A stretch of DNA of 64,000 bases, from the NCBI RefSeq assembly GCF_004341845.1, contig NZ_SLVB01000004.1, positions 310,001 through 374,000 of the forward strand, read 5' to 3'. Made by a program: the position numbers and the translations under genes. The notes under the pieces are model-generated. The model searched no databases, was not told the DNA's origin, and worked only from the letters and a program-made list of their open reading frames with translations. Below are positions 17,343-27,242 of the stretch, in pieces (position 1 is the stretch's first letter; each line of letters starts with the position of its first letter). The stretch is from Novosphingobium sp. PhB165. GTDB lineage: Bacteria > Pseudomonadota > Alphaproteobacteria > Sphingomonadales > Sphingomonadaceae.

Positions 17343-18380
17343 TCAGCGCTGGGCGGAGGCCGTGCGGCTGTAGCTTCCGGCGTCGGCGAGGTAGCCTTCG
17401 TAGATCGTGCGCGTGATGCTGGCGATCCGGGCCTCGCGCGCGGGGCGGTTGCCTTGACCGGTGACGTAGATGGCCACGGCATAGGCGCGCCCGTCAGCAG
17501 TCTCGATAATGCCCACGTCGCTGGACGTGTTGCTGAGCGAACCGGTCTTGTGCGAGACGTTCACGCCGCTGGGCAATCCGGCGCGGATGCGGTTGCGGCC
17601 GGTGAGGCAGCGGCCCATCGCGCCCATCAGCACGTCGCGGCTTTCGGGGGTCAGCCACTTGCCCTGGTAGATGCCGGTCAGCAGCTGGACCATGGCGAGC
17701 GGGGTGGCGCTGTCACGCTTGTCGACCACTTTGGCGGGATTGATCGCGCCATCGTCGCGGACCATCGTGGCGATGTCATGATCGAGGTGCCAGTCGTCGA
17801 TCCCGGCGCGGCGGACCCAGGCATTGACGGCAGACGGGCCGCCGACGACCTTGAGCAGCGCATCGGTCGCGTAGTTGTTGGACCGGGTGATCATCAGTTC
17901 GAGAAGCTGGCGCGCCGACATGTAGGCGCCGGGACGAACCGGGGCGACCGAGCTGGAGAACGGCGCCGAAGCGACCGGGATCATCAGCGGATATTCGCTG
18001 GAAAGGCTCCATTTGCCCTTGTCGACGCCTTCCAGGAACGTCGCGGCGATGGCGACCTTGGCGGTGCTGGCCATCGGAAAGCGCTGACTGCCCAGCACGT
18101 CCACCGACCGGCCGGTCGAAAGGTCCACGGCGGCGACGCCGATACGGCCCTGCGAGCCTTCGGCAACGGATGCGAGCCGTCTTTCGAAATCACTGGAGAA
18201 CGATCGCGGCGCCCGGACTTCGGTGCCGAACACCGAGTCGAACGATTCCTGCACATCGTTGACGTTGCCCGCATGGGCAGGTGCGAACGACACTGCGCCT
18301 GCGGCGATGATGCTTGCGACCCTGACGAAGCGCTGCGTGCCCGCAAAACACCGCGCAAGGAGCTTGTCTGCCCCGTTCAT
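17343..18380 (-). CDS. Class A beta-lactamase-like serine hydrolase, exported
   Basis: A 345-residue protein with a signal peptide (MNGADKLLARCFAGTQ to AHA near residue 37). The penicillin-recognising motifs are S105-TAK (S-x-x-K), S167-NN (S-x-N) and K278-TG. But the omega-loop glutamate that activates water in true class A enzymes is not found: between WHLD and KRDSATP (residues about 201-220) there is no Glu at all. It may be a D,D-peptidase-like or otherwise altered enzyme rather than a resistance determinant. In-frame sequence upstream to 18641 was not used because ATG 18380 has a good ribosome site (AAGGGTGGG). Confidence 0.8.
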   Translation of the reverse strand: MNGADKLLARCFAGTQRFVRVASIIAAGAVSFAPAHAGNVNDVQESFDSVFGTEVRAPRSFSSDFERRLASVAEGSQGRIGVAAVDLSTGRSVDVLGSQRFPMASTAKVAIAATFLEGVDKGKWSLSSEYPLMIPVASAPFSSSVAPVRPGAYMSARQLLELMITRSNNYATDALLKVVGGPSAVNAWVRRAGIDDWHLDHDIATMVRDDGAINPAKVVDKRDSATPLAMVQLLTGIYQGKWLTPESRDVLMGAMGRCLTGRNRIRAGLPSGVNVSHKTGSLSNTSSDVGIIETADGRAYAVAIYVTGQGNRPAREARIASITRTIYEGYLADAGSYSRTASAQR

Positions 18381-18599
18381 GCAGAACCCACCCTTACCTT
18401 TTCTCACGTCCCCTAGAGTTAATCCGAATTCGATAAAACGCCAGCGCCGCGCGACGAATTGCATGCAGCATACGGGCAATTGCGGGAACCGGATCGATCC
18501 TGTCGTTTTCGCGACGGATTCGGACTCGGTTTGAAAATGCTCACGGGGTATTTTTCGGTGCCGCAAGCTCGTCACGGATGTGACGGGCGCATCCAGCAA

Positions 18600-18639
18600 A
18601 AAACGAAAAAGGGCCGGAGAGATTGCTCTCTCCGGCCCC
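18600..18639 (-). terminator. Terminator of groESL
   Basis: On the minus strand GGGCCGGAGAGA pairs with TCTCTCCGGCCC (18611-18622 with 18627-18638) and is followed by TTTTTCGTTTTT. It lies 26 bases after the groL stop. Confidence 0.93.
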
Positions 18640-18664
18640 AATTCGCGTTGGTGACGTGGTTGGC

Positions 18665-20320
<1,656 letters not shown>

Positions 20321-20354
20321 TTAGAAAATCTGGAAAATTCGGAAATCAGGATGC

Positions 20355-20642
20355 TCAGCCGATAACGCCGAGGATGTCCGATTCCTTCATGATCAGCAGG
20401 TCTTCACCGCCAACCTTGACTTCGGTGCCCGACCACTTGCCGAACAGCACGCGGTCGCCAACCTTGACGTCAAGCGGAGTGATGGTGCCGTTTTCGGCGC
20501 GGGCGCCGGTGCCGACGGCGACGATTTCGCCTTCAGCCGGCTTTTCCTTGGCGCTGTCGGGGATGATGATGCCGCCAGCCGTCTTTTCCTCGGCTTCGAC
20601 GCGGCGCACGAGAACACGGTCGTGCAGCGGGCGGAAAGTCAT
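20355..20642 (-). CDS. groS: Co-chaperonin GroES (10 kDa)
   Basis: A 95-residue protein starting [20 protein letters not shown] with the mobile loop [22 protein letters not shown], standard GroES. The ATG at 20642 was chosen over an in-frame extension; a GGGAGAAT purine stretch precedes it. It caps the GroEL ring. It heads the heat-inducible groESL operon. Confidence 0.98.
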   Translation of the reverse strand: MTFRPLHDRVLVRRVEAEEKTAGGIIIPDSAKEKPAEGEIVAVGTGARAENGTITPLDVKVGDRVLFGKWSGTEVKVGGEDLLIMKESDILGVIG

Positions 20643-20688
20643 GGGATTCTCCCTTATCCTACGAACCAGAATAGGCATAAAAACTGAA

Positions 20689-20715
20689 TTGGCACTCTCT
20701 TGCAGGGAGTGCCAA
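20689..20715 (-). promoter_or_regulatory. CIRCE operator for HrcA, upstream of groS
   Basis: TTGGCACTC-N9-GAGTGCCAA is a perfect 9-bp inverted repeat and a close match to the CIRCE consensus TTAGCACTC-N9-GAGTGCTAA. It ends 46 bases before the groS start. HrcA would bind and repress groESL until heat stress. The hrcA gene is not in this window. Confidence 0.95.
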
Positions 20716-20807
20716 TGCCGGGGATATGGTTCGGGGCCGGGGCGCCGTCAAGCGATGACCCGCCAAAATTTTTCAAGCCGGTTTAGACTCGGGATGAGAC
20801 GAGCGCG

Positions 20808-22187
20808 TTACAGCGGCGAGAGATGGAACTTCTCGCGCCCGTGCCAGCGCACCAGCAACAGCAGCGCCGCCGCGGTGAGTCCCACGGCAAGGCCGATCCA
20901 CACGCCCACGCCTTCCAGCGGGGTGAACAGCCCGAGCGCCACCGACGTTGCGAAGCCTGCCGCCCAATAGCCGAACAGGGCGATCATCATCGGCACGCGG
21001 GTATCCTGAATGCCGCGCAGCGCGCCGGCCACGACAGCCTGCAACCCGTCGGTAAGCTGGAATATCGCGGCCACGAACAGGAATTCGAGCGCGAAGTGGA
21101 CCAGCACGGCATTCTCGGGCGCGGTCACATCGACATAGGCGGAGAGGATCAGGCGCGGCATCAGCAGCATGGTGGAGGCCGAGACGATCATGAAGGCCAT
21201 GGCGATGGCGATCGCGGCGCTTCCGGCCCGGCCGACGCCGCCCTTGTCGCCCGCGCCGTAGTGATAGCCGACGCGGATCGTCGCTGCCTGGCCGACGCCG
21301 AAGGGCACCTGAAACGCGAAGGCGGCGATCTGGAGCGCCACAGTGTGCGCGGCAAGCTGCGCCTCGCCGATGCGGCCCATCAGGAACGCCGCTCCGCTGA
21401 ACAGCCCGCCCTCGGCGATCACGGTTCCGGCTATCGGCAAGCCGAGCGCGAGGATCTGGCGCATACGCTCGGGCTCGGGCCGCCACCAGCGGCCGAACAC
21501 GTGGAAGCGCCGGAGCCGCCGATCGCGCGAAATGGCAACGGCATAGACCAGCGTGCTCACGCAGGCGGTCATGGTGCTGGACAGCGCGGAGCCGGTAAGG
21601 CCGAGCGCGGGAAGGCCGAAGTGCCCGAAGACCAGCGTGTAATTGCCCAGTACGTTCACGAGGATCGACAATGCCGTGATCGCGGTGGCAAAGATCGGGC
21701 GACCGAGCGCCGAGACGAATGTGCGCAGGACGTTCGAGAGCGCCATGGGCACGATTGCGATCGAGAGCACGCGGATGAAGTGCCCGGCAAGGCCGACCAC
21801 GTCCGGATCCTGCCCGGTCAGGTGCATGAAGGCCCCGCCGAACAGACAGACTCCGATGCCGCAGGCCCCCAGGATCACTGCCAACCACAAGGCCATGCGC
21901 GTCGACCGGCGGACTTCGCGCACGGAGTGGCGGCGGCGGCCGATCTCGGCGGCGATCAGCGGGGCGACCGCGCCGGTCACCCCGTTGAGCCCCATCAGCA
22001 GCAGCGCGACGATGGCCACGGCAAGGCTGGCGGCGGCAAGCGACTGCTGGCCCAGCCGCGCCACGAACATCACGTCGGTGGCGAAAACCGCCATCTGCAA
22101 CAGGTTGGCGAGCGCCAGCGGTCCGGCAAGGCGCAAGGTCGCGGCCAGTTCGGCACGAAAGGTCGAAGGAAGGTCACGCGTCGCCAT
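20808..22187 (-). CDS. MATE family multidrug efflux transporter
   Basis: A 459-residue protein with about 12 hydrophobic helices in two MATE repeats. It begins MATRDLPSTFRAELAATLRL, with LANLLQMAVFATDVMFVARLG as the first MATE motif and a second half beginning near residue 240. It would export cationic drugs against Na+ or H+. It is divergent from the cytochrome c gene over 134 bases. No regulator is adjacent. Substrates cannot be predicted. Confidence 0.92.
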   Translation of the reverse strand: MATRDLPSTFRAELAATLRLAGPLALANLLQMAVFATDVMFVARLGQQSLAAASLAVAIVALLLMGLNGVTGAVAPLIAAEIGRRRHSVREVRRSTRMALWLAVILGACGIGVCLFGGAFMHLTGQDPDVVGLAGHFIRVLSIAIVPMALSNVLRTFVSALGRPIFATAITALSILVNVLGNYTLVFGHFGLPALGLTGSALSSTMTACVSTLVYAVAISRDRRLRRFHVFGRWWRPEPERMRQILALGLPIAGTVIAEGGLFSGAAFLMGRIGEAQLAAHTVALQIAAFAFQVPFGVGQAATIRVGYHYGAGDKGGVGRAGSAAIAIAMAFMIVSASTMLLMPRLILSAYVDVTAPENAVLVHFALEFLFVAAIFQLTDGLQAVVAGALRGIQDTRVPMMIALFGYWAAGFATSVALGLFTPLEGVGVWIGLAVGLTAAALLLLVRWHGREKFHLSPL

Positions 22188-22321
22188 GGTCAGGCCGATA
22201 GGCCCTGGGGCGCGGGAGCGAAAGCGGATTTGTCGGCAAGAGAATATTGCGGACTGGCGTCAGATCAGTCACTTCCTGTCGCCAGAGCGCCAGAGAGGGT
22301 CGCGCCAACCGGGAGATATCC

Positions 22322-22774
22322 ATGCATGTGAAGTCGATGTTCGTCGCCGTGCCGCTTGCCTTGCTGGCCGCCTGCGGCGGTTCGGGGTCGGAATCGGGTT
22401 CTGGATCGGAGCAGGGCGCCGATACGTCGGTTGCCTCGCCCACGCCTGCGACTACGGCGGCCACCGTGGCAACCACTGCTGCGGATACGGCGCCGGCCGC
22501 ATTCGGGATCTGCCGCTCGTGCCACTCGGTAACGGCGGGTGTGAACGGCGTCGGCCCGACGCTCCACGGTATCGTCGGCAGCAAGGCGGGCGAGGTTCAG
22601 GGCTTTCCGTTCAGCCCGGCGCTCAAGGAATCGGGCATTACCTGGGATCGCCAGTCGCTCGACGCCTGGCTGCAAGGGCCGATGAAAATGGTGCCGGGCA
22701 CCAAGATGGTCGTCATGGTGCCCGATGCGGCGCGGCGCAAAGAGATCATCGACTATCTCGAAACGCTGAAATGA
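22322..22774 (+). CDS. Lipoprotein cytochrome c (class I, cytochrome c551/c552-like)
   Basis: A 150-residue protein. MHVKSMFVAVPLALLAAC ends in a lipobox with Cys18, so it is probably a membrane-anchored lipoprotein. A Ser/Thr/Ala-rich linker (about 19-60) precedes one heme domain: CRSCH at residues 64-68 for covalent heme c, GPTLHG, and the axial Met near residue 129 (GTKMV). It would carry electrons in the periplasm. The ATG at 22322 was chosen because the extended frame to 22247 would put the lipobox too far in. A strong terminator follows. Confidence 0.9.
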   Translation: MHVKSMFVAVPLALLAACGGSGSESGSGSEQGADTSVASPTPATTAATVATTAADTAPAAFGICRSCHSVTAGVNGVGPTLHGIVGSKAGEVQGFPFSPALKESGITWDRQSLDAWLQGPMKMVPGTKMVVMVPDAARRKEIIDYLETLK

Positions 22775-22791
22775 AAAGGGTCTGACATGAA

Positions 22792-22830
22792 AAAGGGCGG
22801 CGCCGCTTTCATTGAGCGGCGCCGCCCTTT
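22792..22830. terminator. Bidirectional terminator after the cytochrome c gene
   Basis: AAAGGGCGGCGCCGC at 22792-22806 pairs perfectly with GCGGCGCCGCCCTTT at 22816-22830 (15 bp, 9-base loop), flanked by A and T runs. It separates the cytochrome gene from the convergent exported protein gene. Confidence 0.92.
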
Positions 22831-22882
22831 CATCCGGTCGTCATAGGGGGATGGGGGCTGGTGAAGACCGGGAAAAGAGGGG

Positions 22883-23491
22883 TCAGATGGTCTGGCCGGG
22901 CAGGGCCTGCTTCGGCTGTTCCACCGGCTTTTCGGCCTTGGCGGGGATCGCCTTGTTGGATGGCGTAACCGCCTCGCACGAATCCGATGCGGCCTGTGTC
23001 ATCTTCGGCTCCGTACCCGAACCGTCCGAGCTGTAGGAGACCGAGCGGGTGCAGCCCTTGGCGTCCGTGGTCGACGAGTAATAGGTCACGTACGCGCCCT
23101 TGGGCATGTCGCCGACCATGGTGAAGCCGGGCACGCCTTGCTGGGCCGTGCCATTCGCGACTGCTTGCTGCTGCATCTGCGCGGCGTGCGCCTGCATCGA
23201 TGCCGCCTGCTGCATCATCGCGTTCATGCGCGCGTCCATCATCGCGGAGATACGCTCCATCTGGGCGAAGGGATCGACCATGACGGGCATCTGGGCCGCC
23301 TGCACCGCGTCAGCGGGAACGACTTCGACCTTGGGCGCGACATCGCCGGAATACTGGACCTGCACCACCGAACCGTCGGGGGCGTTGACGTTCATGGTGT
23401 GCAGCTTCGCGGTTGCGGCTTCGGCGACTCCGGCGCCCAACAGAGTGAGTGCGGCAGCGCCGAAAAGACAGGTTTTGGAAGGCATTCGCAT
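22883..23491 (-). CDS. Exported protein of unknown function, Met/Gln-rich
   Basis: A 202-residue protein. A signal peptide (MRMPSKTCLFGAAALTLLG to VAEAA) ends at an Ala-x-Ala site. A central segment (residues about 65-115) is Met/Ala/Gln-rich (ISAMMDARMNAMMQQAASMQ), likely helical and possibly a coiled coil. The C-terminal part contains two Cys (KGCTRS, SDSCEAV) that could form a disulfide. AGGAGG precedes the ATG. I do not recognise the family. The gene may be periplasmic and stands alone. Confidence 0.72.
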   Translation of the reverse strand: MRMPSKTCLFGAAALTLLGAGVAEAATAKLHTMNVNAPDGSVVQVQYSGDVAPKVEVVPADAVQAAQMPVMVDPFAQMERISAMMDARMNAMMQQAASMQAHAAQMQQQAVANGTAQQGVPGFTMVGDMPKGAYVTYYSSTTDAKGCTRSVSYSSDGSGTEPKMTQAASDSCEAVTPSNKAIPAKAEKPVEQPKQALPGQTI

Positions 23492-23575
23492 GGGAAGAAA
23501 CCTCCTTCGTCGCTCGTCCCATTTGTCAGCGAGGACAAGCTGCCCCCGCGAAGCTGAACGTCAGATTACCGGCAG

Positions 23576-24523
23576 TCAGGCCGGATGCAGCATGGCGACA
23601 TCGCACCGCGCGTAGCGGGCGCCGTAGCGCGCCATGATCCCGGCGTCGTGGCGGAAACCCAGCTTCTCATAGAGATGGATTGCTGCCTCGCAGCGCTTGT
23701 TGGTCAGCAGGTAGAGCGGATCGGCGCCCATTTTGCGCGCGCGCTCGATCGTGGCCTGGAGCAGGAATTCGCCCGCTTTCAGCCCGCGCGCCGCTGCGCG
23801 CACGCCCATCTTGGTCAGTTCGAAAGATGTCTCGCCGGTTTTCTGAAGCGCGCAAGTGCCGACCACGCCAAGCCCCTCGGCTTCGACGAAGAGGATCGTG
23901 CCGCCGGGATCGACGATGCGTTCGCGCGGGTTTTCCAGCACTTCGCGGTCAGTCGGCTCAAGGCTGAACATCGTCTCGATCCACTCGGCATTGATGTCGT
24001 GGAAGGCGCCGGCCAGATCGTCGGAGTATTCGCGGATCGTCAGCATCGGCTGCCCCAGTCGGGCATGGCGTTCGACCATCGAGGATTCGCTGAGCGCCGT
24101 CTCGATGCGGGCGATGTGGTCCAGCAGATCGGCAGTCCGGCCGCCGCACATTTCGTCTACCGCGCGGCCGACCCCGGGCCAGACATGCATGCGCACGCGG
24201 GCCATGGTGGCTTCGCCCTGCTGCGTCAGCGACAGCAGGCGCTGGCGCAAGTCCGCGCCGGGATTGGCCTCGACCAGACCCAGTTCGGTAAGCTGCCCGA
24301 TCGCGCGCGTCACGCCGGGCTGGCTGTAGCCGACCGCTTCGGCAAGCTGGCCGACGGTCATCGCCTCACGGTCGAGCGCGGTGAGCAGCGGCATGTGGCC
24401 GGGCTGCGCGCCGATGCCGGCGTCCTCGATGATGCGGGCGGCATCGCCTTGGAGCCGTTCGGCCAGGCGCTTGAGGCGGCTGCCGAGATAAACCCCGCCA
24501 AGATCGGCGATGACGTCGCTCAT
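23576..24523 (-). CDS. MarR-type regulator fused to a GNAT acetyltransferase
   Basis: A 315-residue two-domain protein. The N-terminal half is a MarR winged helix (TVGQLAEAVGYSQPGVTRAIGQL). The C-terminal half is a GNAT fold with motif A AAARGLKAGEFLLQATIERA and YEKLGFRHDA. Fused MarR-GNAT proteins are known in alphaproteobacteria, but the acetylated target is unclear. ATG 24523 has GGAG six bases upstream, better than ATG 24535. A palindrome at 24538-24553 directly upstream suggests autoregulation. Confidence 0.85.
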   Translation of the reverse strand: MSDVIADLGGVYLGSRLKRLAERLQGDAARIIEDAGIGAQPGHMPLLTALDREAMTVGQLAEAVGYSQPGVTRAIGQLTELGLVEANPGADLRQRLLSLTQQGEATMARVRMHVWPGVGRAVDEMCGGRTADLLDHIARIETALSESSMVERHARLGQPMLTIREYSDDLAGAFHDINAEWIETMFSLEPTDREVLENPRERIVDPGGTILFVEAEGLGVVGTCALQKTGETSFELTKMGVRAAARGLKAGEFLLQATIERARKMGADPLYLLTNKRCEAAIHLYEKLGFRHDAGIMARYGARYARCDVAMLHPA

Positions 24524-24537
24524 ACGAATCTCCATAC

Positions 24538-24553
24538 CACGTTATATATCGTG
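24538..24553. promoter_or_regulatory. Palindrome upstream of the MarR-GNAT gene, probable operator
   Basis: CACGTTATATATCGTG is a 16-bp near-perfect palindrome (one mismatched pair), 15 bases upstream of the start and probably over the promoter. MarR dimers bind such AT-centred palindromes. The link is inferred. Confidence 0.55.
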
Positions 24554-24599
24554 TTATGGATATGGCGGCGGAAGGTCAAGGGCCTTCGGGAAGCGGGCA

Positions 24600-24631
24600 A
24601 AGGAAAAGGGCGGCTCCTTGCGGAGCCGCCC
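24600..24631 (-). terminator. Terminator of rplJL
   Basis: On the minus strand GGGCGGCTCC pairs with GGAGCCGCCC (24608-24617 with 24622-24631, perfect 10 bp, 4-base loop) and is followed by CTTTTCCTTT. It lies 36 bases past the rplL stop. Confidence 0.9.
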
Positions 24632-24667
24632 TTCCCGTAGATCTGCTCGGAAGAACCGAGAAGAAGC

Positions 24668-25042
24668 TTACTTGACCTCGACGGTGCCGCCAGCTTCTTC
24701 GATCTTCTTCTTGATGTCTTCGGCTTCAGCCTTGTTGACGCCTTCCTTGACGGCCTTGGGAGCGCCTTCAACGAGAGCCTTGGCTTCAGCGAGGCCCAGA
24801 CCGGTGATGGCGCGGACTTCCTTGATGACCTGGATCTTCTTGCCACCGTCGCCGGTGAGGATGACGTCGAATTCGGTCTTCTCTTCGACAGCGGCGCCAG
24901 CGTCGCCAGCCGGGGCAGCAGCCACGGCAACAGCGGCAGCGGCGGAAACGCCCCATGCTTCTTCGAGAGCCTTGGCGAGGTCAGCGGCCTCGAGGACGGT
25001 CAGCTTCGACAGTTCTTCAACAAGCTTGGCGATATCGGCCAT
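24668..25042 (-). CDS. rplL: 50S ribosomal protein L7/L12
   Basis: A 124-residue protein of the usual length: N-terminal dimerisation part ([22 protein letters not shown]), Ala-rich hinge ([17 protein letters not shown]), and the factor-binding C-terminal domain with [20 protein letters not shown]. It forms the ribosomal stalk on L10. It follows rplJ after 123 bases. In this window rpoB does not follow it. Confidence 0.98.
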   Translation of the reverse strand: MADIAKLVEELSKLTVLEAADLAKALEEAWGVSAAAAVAVAAAPAGDAGAAVEEKTEFDVILTGDGGKKIQVIKEVRAITGLGLAEAKALVEGAPKAVKEGVNKAEAEDIKKKIEEAGGTVEVK

Positions 25043-25165
25043 GATAATAACTCCTGATCTGTGGTCCCGGGGTGCTGGATGCGGTCCGCCGGGATAAATC
25101 GTAACGAATAGAATTGCTTAGGCTTGGCCCCTCGCGATTTACGAGAAATCGCTTGGGGCTTGAGC

Positions 25166-25678
25166 TCAAGCAGCCTTGTCGGCGTAGGCAGCGAAAACGC
25201 GAGCCAGCTTGGCCGCCGGAGCGGTCTGCAGCTGGGCGATCTTCGTCGCCGGAGCCTGAACGAGGCCGATGAGCTTGGCGCGCAGTTCGTCGAGCGAGGG
25301 CATCGAGGCGAGAGCCTTGACGCCAGCAGCGTTCAGAACCTGCGAACCCATCGAGCCGCCGACGATCTCGATCTTGTCGGTCGTCTTGGCGAAGTCGACG
25401 ACAGCCTTGGCGGCAGCGACGGGGTCCACCGAAGTGGCGATGGCCGTCGGGCCGGTCAGGAAGTCGTCGATACCGACATAGTCGGTGTCCACGATGGCAA
25501 GCTTGGCAAGACTGTTCTTTGCAACCTTGTAGGTCGCGCCCGCGTCACGGATCTTGCCGCGCAGGGCGGTGGACTGGGCCACCGTCATGCCGAGGTTGCG
25601 GGTGATGACCACCACGCCGACCTCATTGAAGACCGCGTTGAGCTGGGCGACCGAATCGGCTTTCTGCGAACGATCCAT
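25166..25678 (-). CDS. rplJ: 50S ribosomal protein L10
   Basis: A 170-residue protein ([20 protein letters not shown]). [22 protein letters not shown] and [20 protein letters not shown] are typical. It anchors L7/L12 on the large subunit and represses its own mRNA through the leader. Upstream, 25679-25912 shows the expected leader features. The genes rplK and rplA are not next to it in this window. Confidence 0.98.
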   Translation of the reverse strand: MDRSQKADSVAQLNAVFNEVGVVVITRNLGMTVAQSTALRGKIRDAGATYKVAKNSLAKLAIVDTDYVGIDDFLTGPTAIATSVDPVAAAKAVVDFAKTTDKIEIVGGSMGSQVLNAAGVKALASMPSLDELRAKLIGLVQAPATKIAQLQTAPAAKLARVFAAYADKAA

Positions 25679-25912
25679 GCCTTACTCCTTCACATGTGAC
25701 CGCGTGGAACTTGCGTTCCTTGCGGCCGGCTACGTTTGTCCGAAGCGCGAAAGCACTTCGGGCGAGTCCGTTTCGATGGGGAAGGAGTTTCGTGCCGAAA
25801 CACGAAGTTGGCACCACGTCTCCAAAGGAGTGAGGGGCCGGAAATAATCCTGTTCCCCGTCTAGGCTGGAAATTAAGCCCTCGCAAATCGAGGGCACCAA
25901 CTGTCTCGGACG
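25679..25912 (-). promoter_or_regulatory. L10 leader (5' UTR of rplJ), autoregulatory RNA
   Basis: No gene lies between rplJ and 26033. On the minus strand the segment contains CCGAGACAGTTGGTG (about 25893-25907), a GAGAC...GGTG core like that of the L10 binding leader, then a stem GCCCTCG/CGAGGGC (25877-25895). L10-L7/L12 binding here would lower translation of rplJL. Assignment is by motif and position; exact ends are not known. Confidence 0.65.
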
Positions 25913-25943
25913 GATGAACGATGGGCCGAAACCCATACGGTTC

Positions 25944-25971
25944 GGGGGCGCCTTTGGATGAAAGCGCCCCC
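25944..25971 (-). terminator. GC-rich hairpin between the XRE operon and rplJ leader
   Basis: GGGGGCGC at 25944-25951 pairs perfectly with GCGCCCCC at 25964-25971. It lies 62 bases after the XRE stop and before the L10 leader. There is no T run, so termination is uncertain; it may also belong to the leader. Confidence 0.4.
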
Positions 25972-26032
25972 GGAGTCAAGTATTGCTAACAGTGGTGTCA
26001 GTGAAAGTGACGCCGAAATTGACGGGGCTTCA

Positions 26033-26275
26033 TCAACCGGCGGGGGCATCGTATCCCAGCAAGTCGCCCGGCTGGCAGTCCAGTTCCCGGCAGATCGCTT
26101 CCAGCGTGGAGAAGCGGATCGCCTTGGCCTTGCCGGTCTTGAGGATCGAAAGGTTGGCGAGGGTGATGCCGATACGCTCGGCCAGTTCCGTCAGCGTCAT
26201 GCGGCGGGCGTAGAGAATGTCGTCCAGCTTGACCACGATCCGGCCTCCTTCGAGAGCTTCCGCGTCTTCGTCCAT
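26033..26275 (-). CDS. XRE family transcriptional regulator, small
   Basis: An 80-residue DNA-binding protein that is almost only a helix-turn-helix: LTELAERIGITLANLSILKTGKAKAIRF matches the Cro/C1 (YozG-like) type, followed by STLEAICRELDCQPGDLL. Its ATG overlaps the stop of the DUF2975 gene (ATGA), so the two are translationally coupled. XRE/DUF2975 pairs recur in bacteria. The palindromes near 27063-27117 upstream of the operon are candidate sites. Confidence 0.88.
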   Translation of the reverse strand: MDEDAEALEGGRIVVKLDDILYARRMTLTELAERIGITLANLSILKTGKAKAIRFSTLEAICRELDCQPGDLLGYDAPAG

Positions 26276-26823
26276 CACACGGTGCCTTCCAGTTCGGCGC
26301 GCATCTCGGCGCCCTTTCGGAAGACGCGGGCGAGGATGAACAGGATCAGCATCAGCAGCAGGCCATTGCCGGAGATGCCGCCCAGCGTATCGATCCGGGT
26401 GTGGCCTTCGCCCAGCTTGTTGATCAGGGCGCCAAGGCCCGAAAGCGGCAAGCCGATGAGCTGCACGACCAGGCTGAGCCACGCCATCTGCGTCAGCCGC
26501 CGGGCATTGTCGGGCACGAACGGATCGCCATCTCCGACAGTGCCGACGATGCGCTTCAGCAGTTGGAAGATCCGGAAAAGCGTGCCGCACAGGATCGCGG
26601 CAAACACCAGCACGCCGCTGACCACCCAGAAGAACTGGGGCAGGAGAAGAGGCATATCTTTGGCGAGTTCGGCTGAAATCTGGCCCCGGAAGATCAGCAT
26701 GGCCGGGATTGCGACAAGGCAGGCGGCGATGGCCAGGGCCATGCTCGCCATCAGGAACCACAGCAGTCCCTTGGCGATGGCGAGCAGCGGGTCGCGGGCG
26801 ATCCGGGTGATTGGCGAAGTCAT
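26275..26823 (-). CDS. DUF2975 membrane protein
   Basis: A 182-residue protein with about four hydrophobic helices (residues about 16-45, 65-92, 108-135, 150-168), matching the DUF2975 layout. FVPDNARRLTQMAWLSL is the conserved central region. Its function is unknown; it is nearly always coupled to a small XRE regulator, as here, so a membrane-signal to regulator circuit is a reasonable guess. It follows the small protein gene by 25 bases. Confidence 0.85.
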   Translation of the reverse strand: MTSPITRIARDPLLAIAKGLLWFLMASMALAIAACLVAIPAMLIFRGQISAELAKDMPLLLPQFFWVVSGVLVFAAILCGTLFRIFQLLKRIVGTVGDGDPFVPDNARRLTQMAWLSLVVQLIGLPLSGLGALINKLGEGHTRIDTLGGISGNGLLLMLILFILARVFRKGAEMRAELEGTV

Positions 26824-26848
26824 GTTCGTGTCCTTCCCGGCGTCCGGA

Positions 26849-27043
26849 TTACATCAGCGCCGGTGCGACGGCGACGACGATAGTGGTGGCCGGCGTTGCA
26901 GCCGGGCTGGCGACAGTCATGGGTTCGCGGGCGGCGGCTTCGGCCGGGTTGGAGAGGGTGGGCAGCCAGAAGGCGCCGGTGAAGACAATAGCCAGCGCCA
27001 CGGCGAGGGGGCGGGAGGCCTTTTGCATCTGGGACTGGGTCAT
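26849..27043 (-). CDS. Small exported or membrane protein, 64 aa
   Basis: MTQSQMQKASRPLAVALAIV with a hydrophobic run and an Ala-x-Ala site (AEAAA) at about residue 40. GGAG lies 11 bases upstream of the ATG at 27043, preferred over 27079. It is the first gene of the operon with DUF2975 and XRE. The mature part is short and rich in Ala, Val and Thr. No family recognised. Confidence 0.6.
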   Translation of the reverse strand: MTQSQMQKASRPLAVALAIVFTGAFWLPTLSNPAEAAAREPMTVASPAATPATTIVVAVAPALM

Positions 27044-27062
27044 TGTTCGTTCTCCGATATGC

Positions 27063-27117
27063 TCGATATCGATATTCAATAAATTGATTCGGGCTTATCG
27101 TCAATCGATAATATCGA
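27063..27117. promoter_or_regulatory. Cluster of ATCGAT-type palindromes upstream of the DUF2975/XRE operon
   Basis: TCGATATCGATA at 27063-27074 and TCGATAATATCGA at 27105-27117 (perfect around one central base) sit 20-74 bases upstream of the small gene's start in an AT-rich stretch. Likely operators or promoter sites for the operon's own XRE regulator; inferred. Confidence 0.5.
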
Positions 27118-27180
27118 AAAACAATATGACGCTGATCGTCTATCGGAAAGTCGCTGCATTTCGAGGCGTGTGGCGCGCGC

Positions 27181-27215
27181 AAAAAAAGCGGGGCGACCCG
27201 GATGAGTCGCCCCGC
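27181..27215 (-). terminator. Terminator, minus strand
   Basis: GCGGGGCGAC at 27188-27197 and GTCGCCCCGC at 27206-27215 form a perfect 10-bp stem; on the minus strand it is followed by seven T. It lies just beyond the end of the frame at 27243 and supports a transcript on that strand. Confidence 0.85.
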
Positions 27216-27242
27216 ATATGGTTCCGGTCTGCCGTGCAGGGG

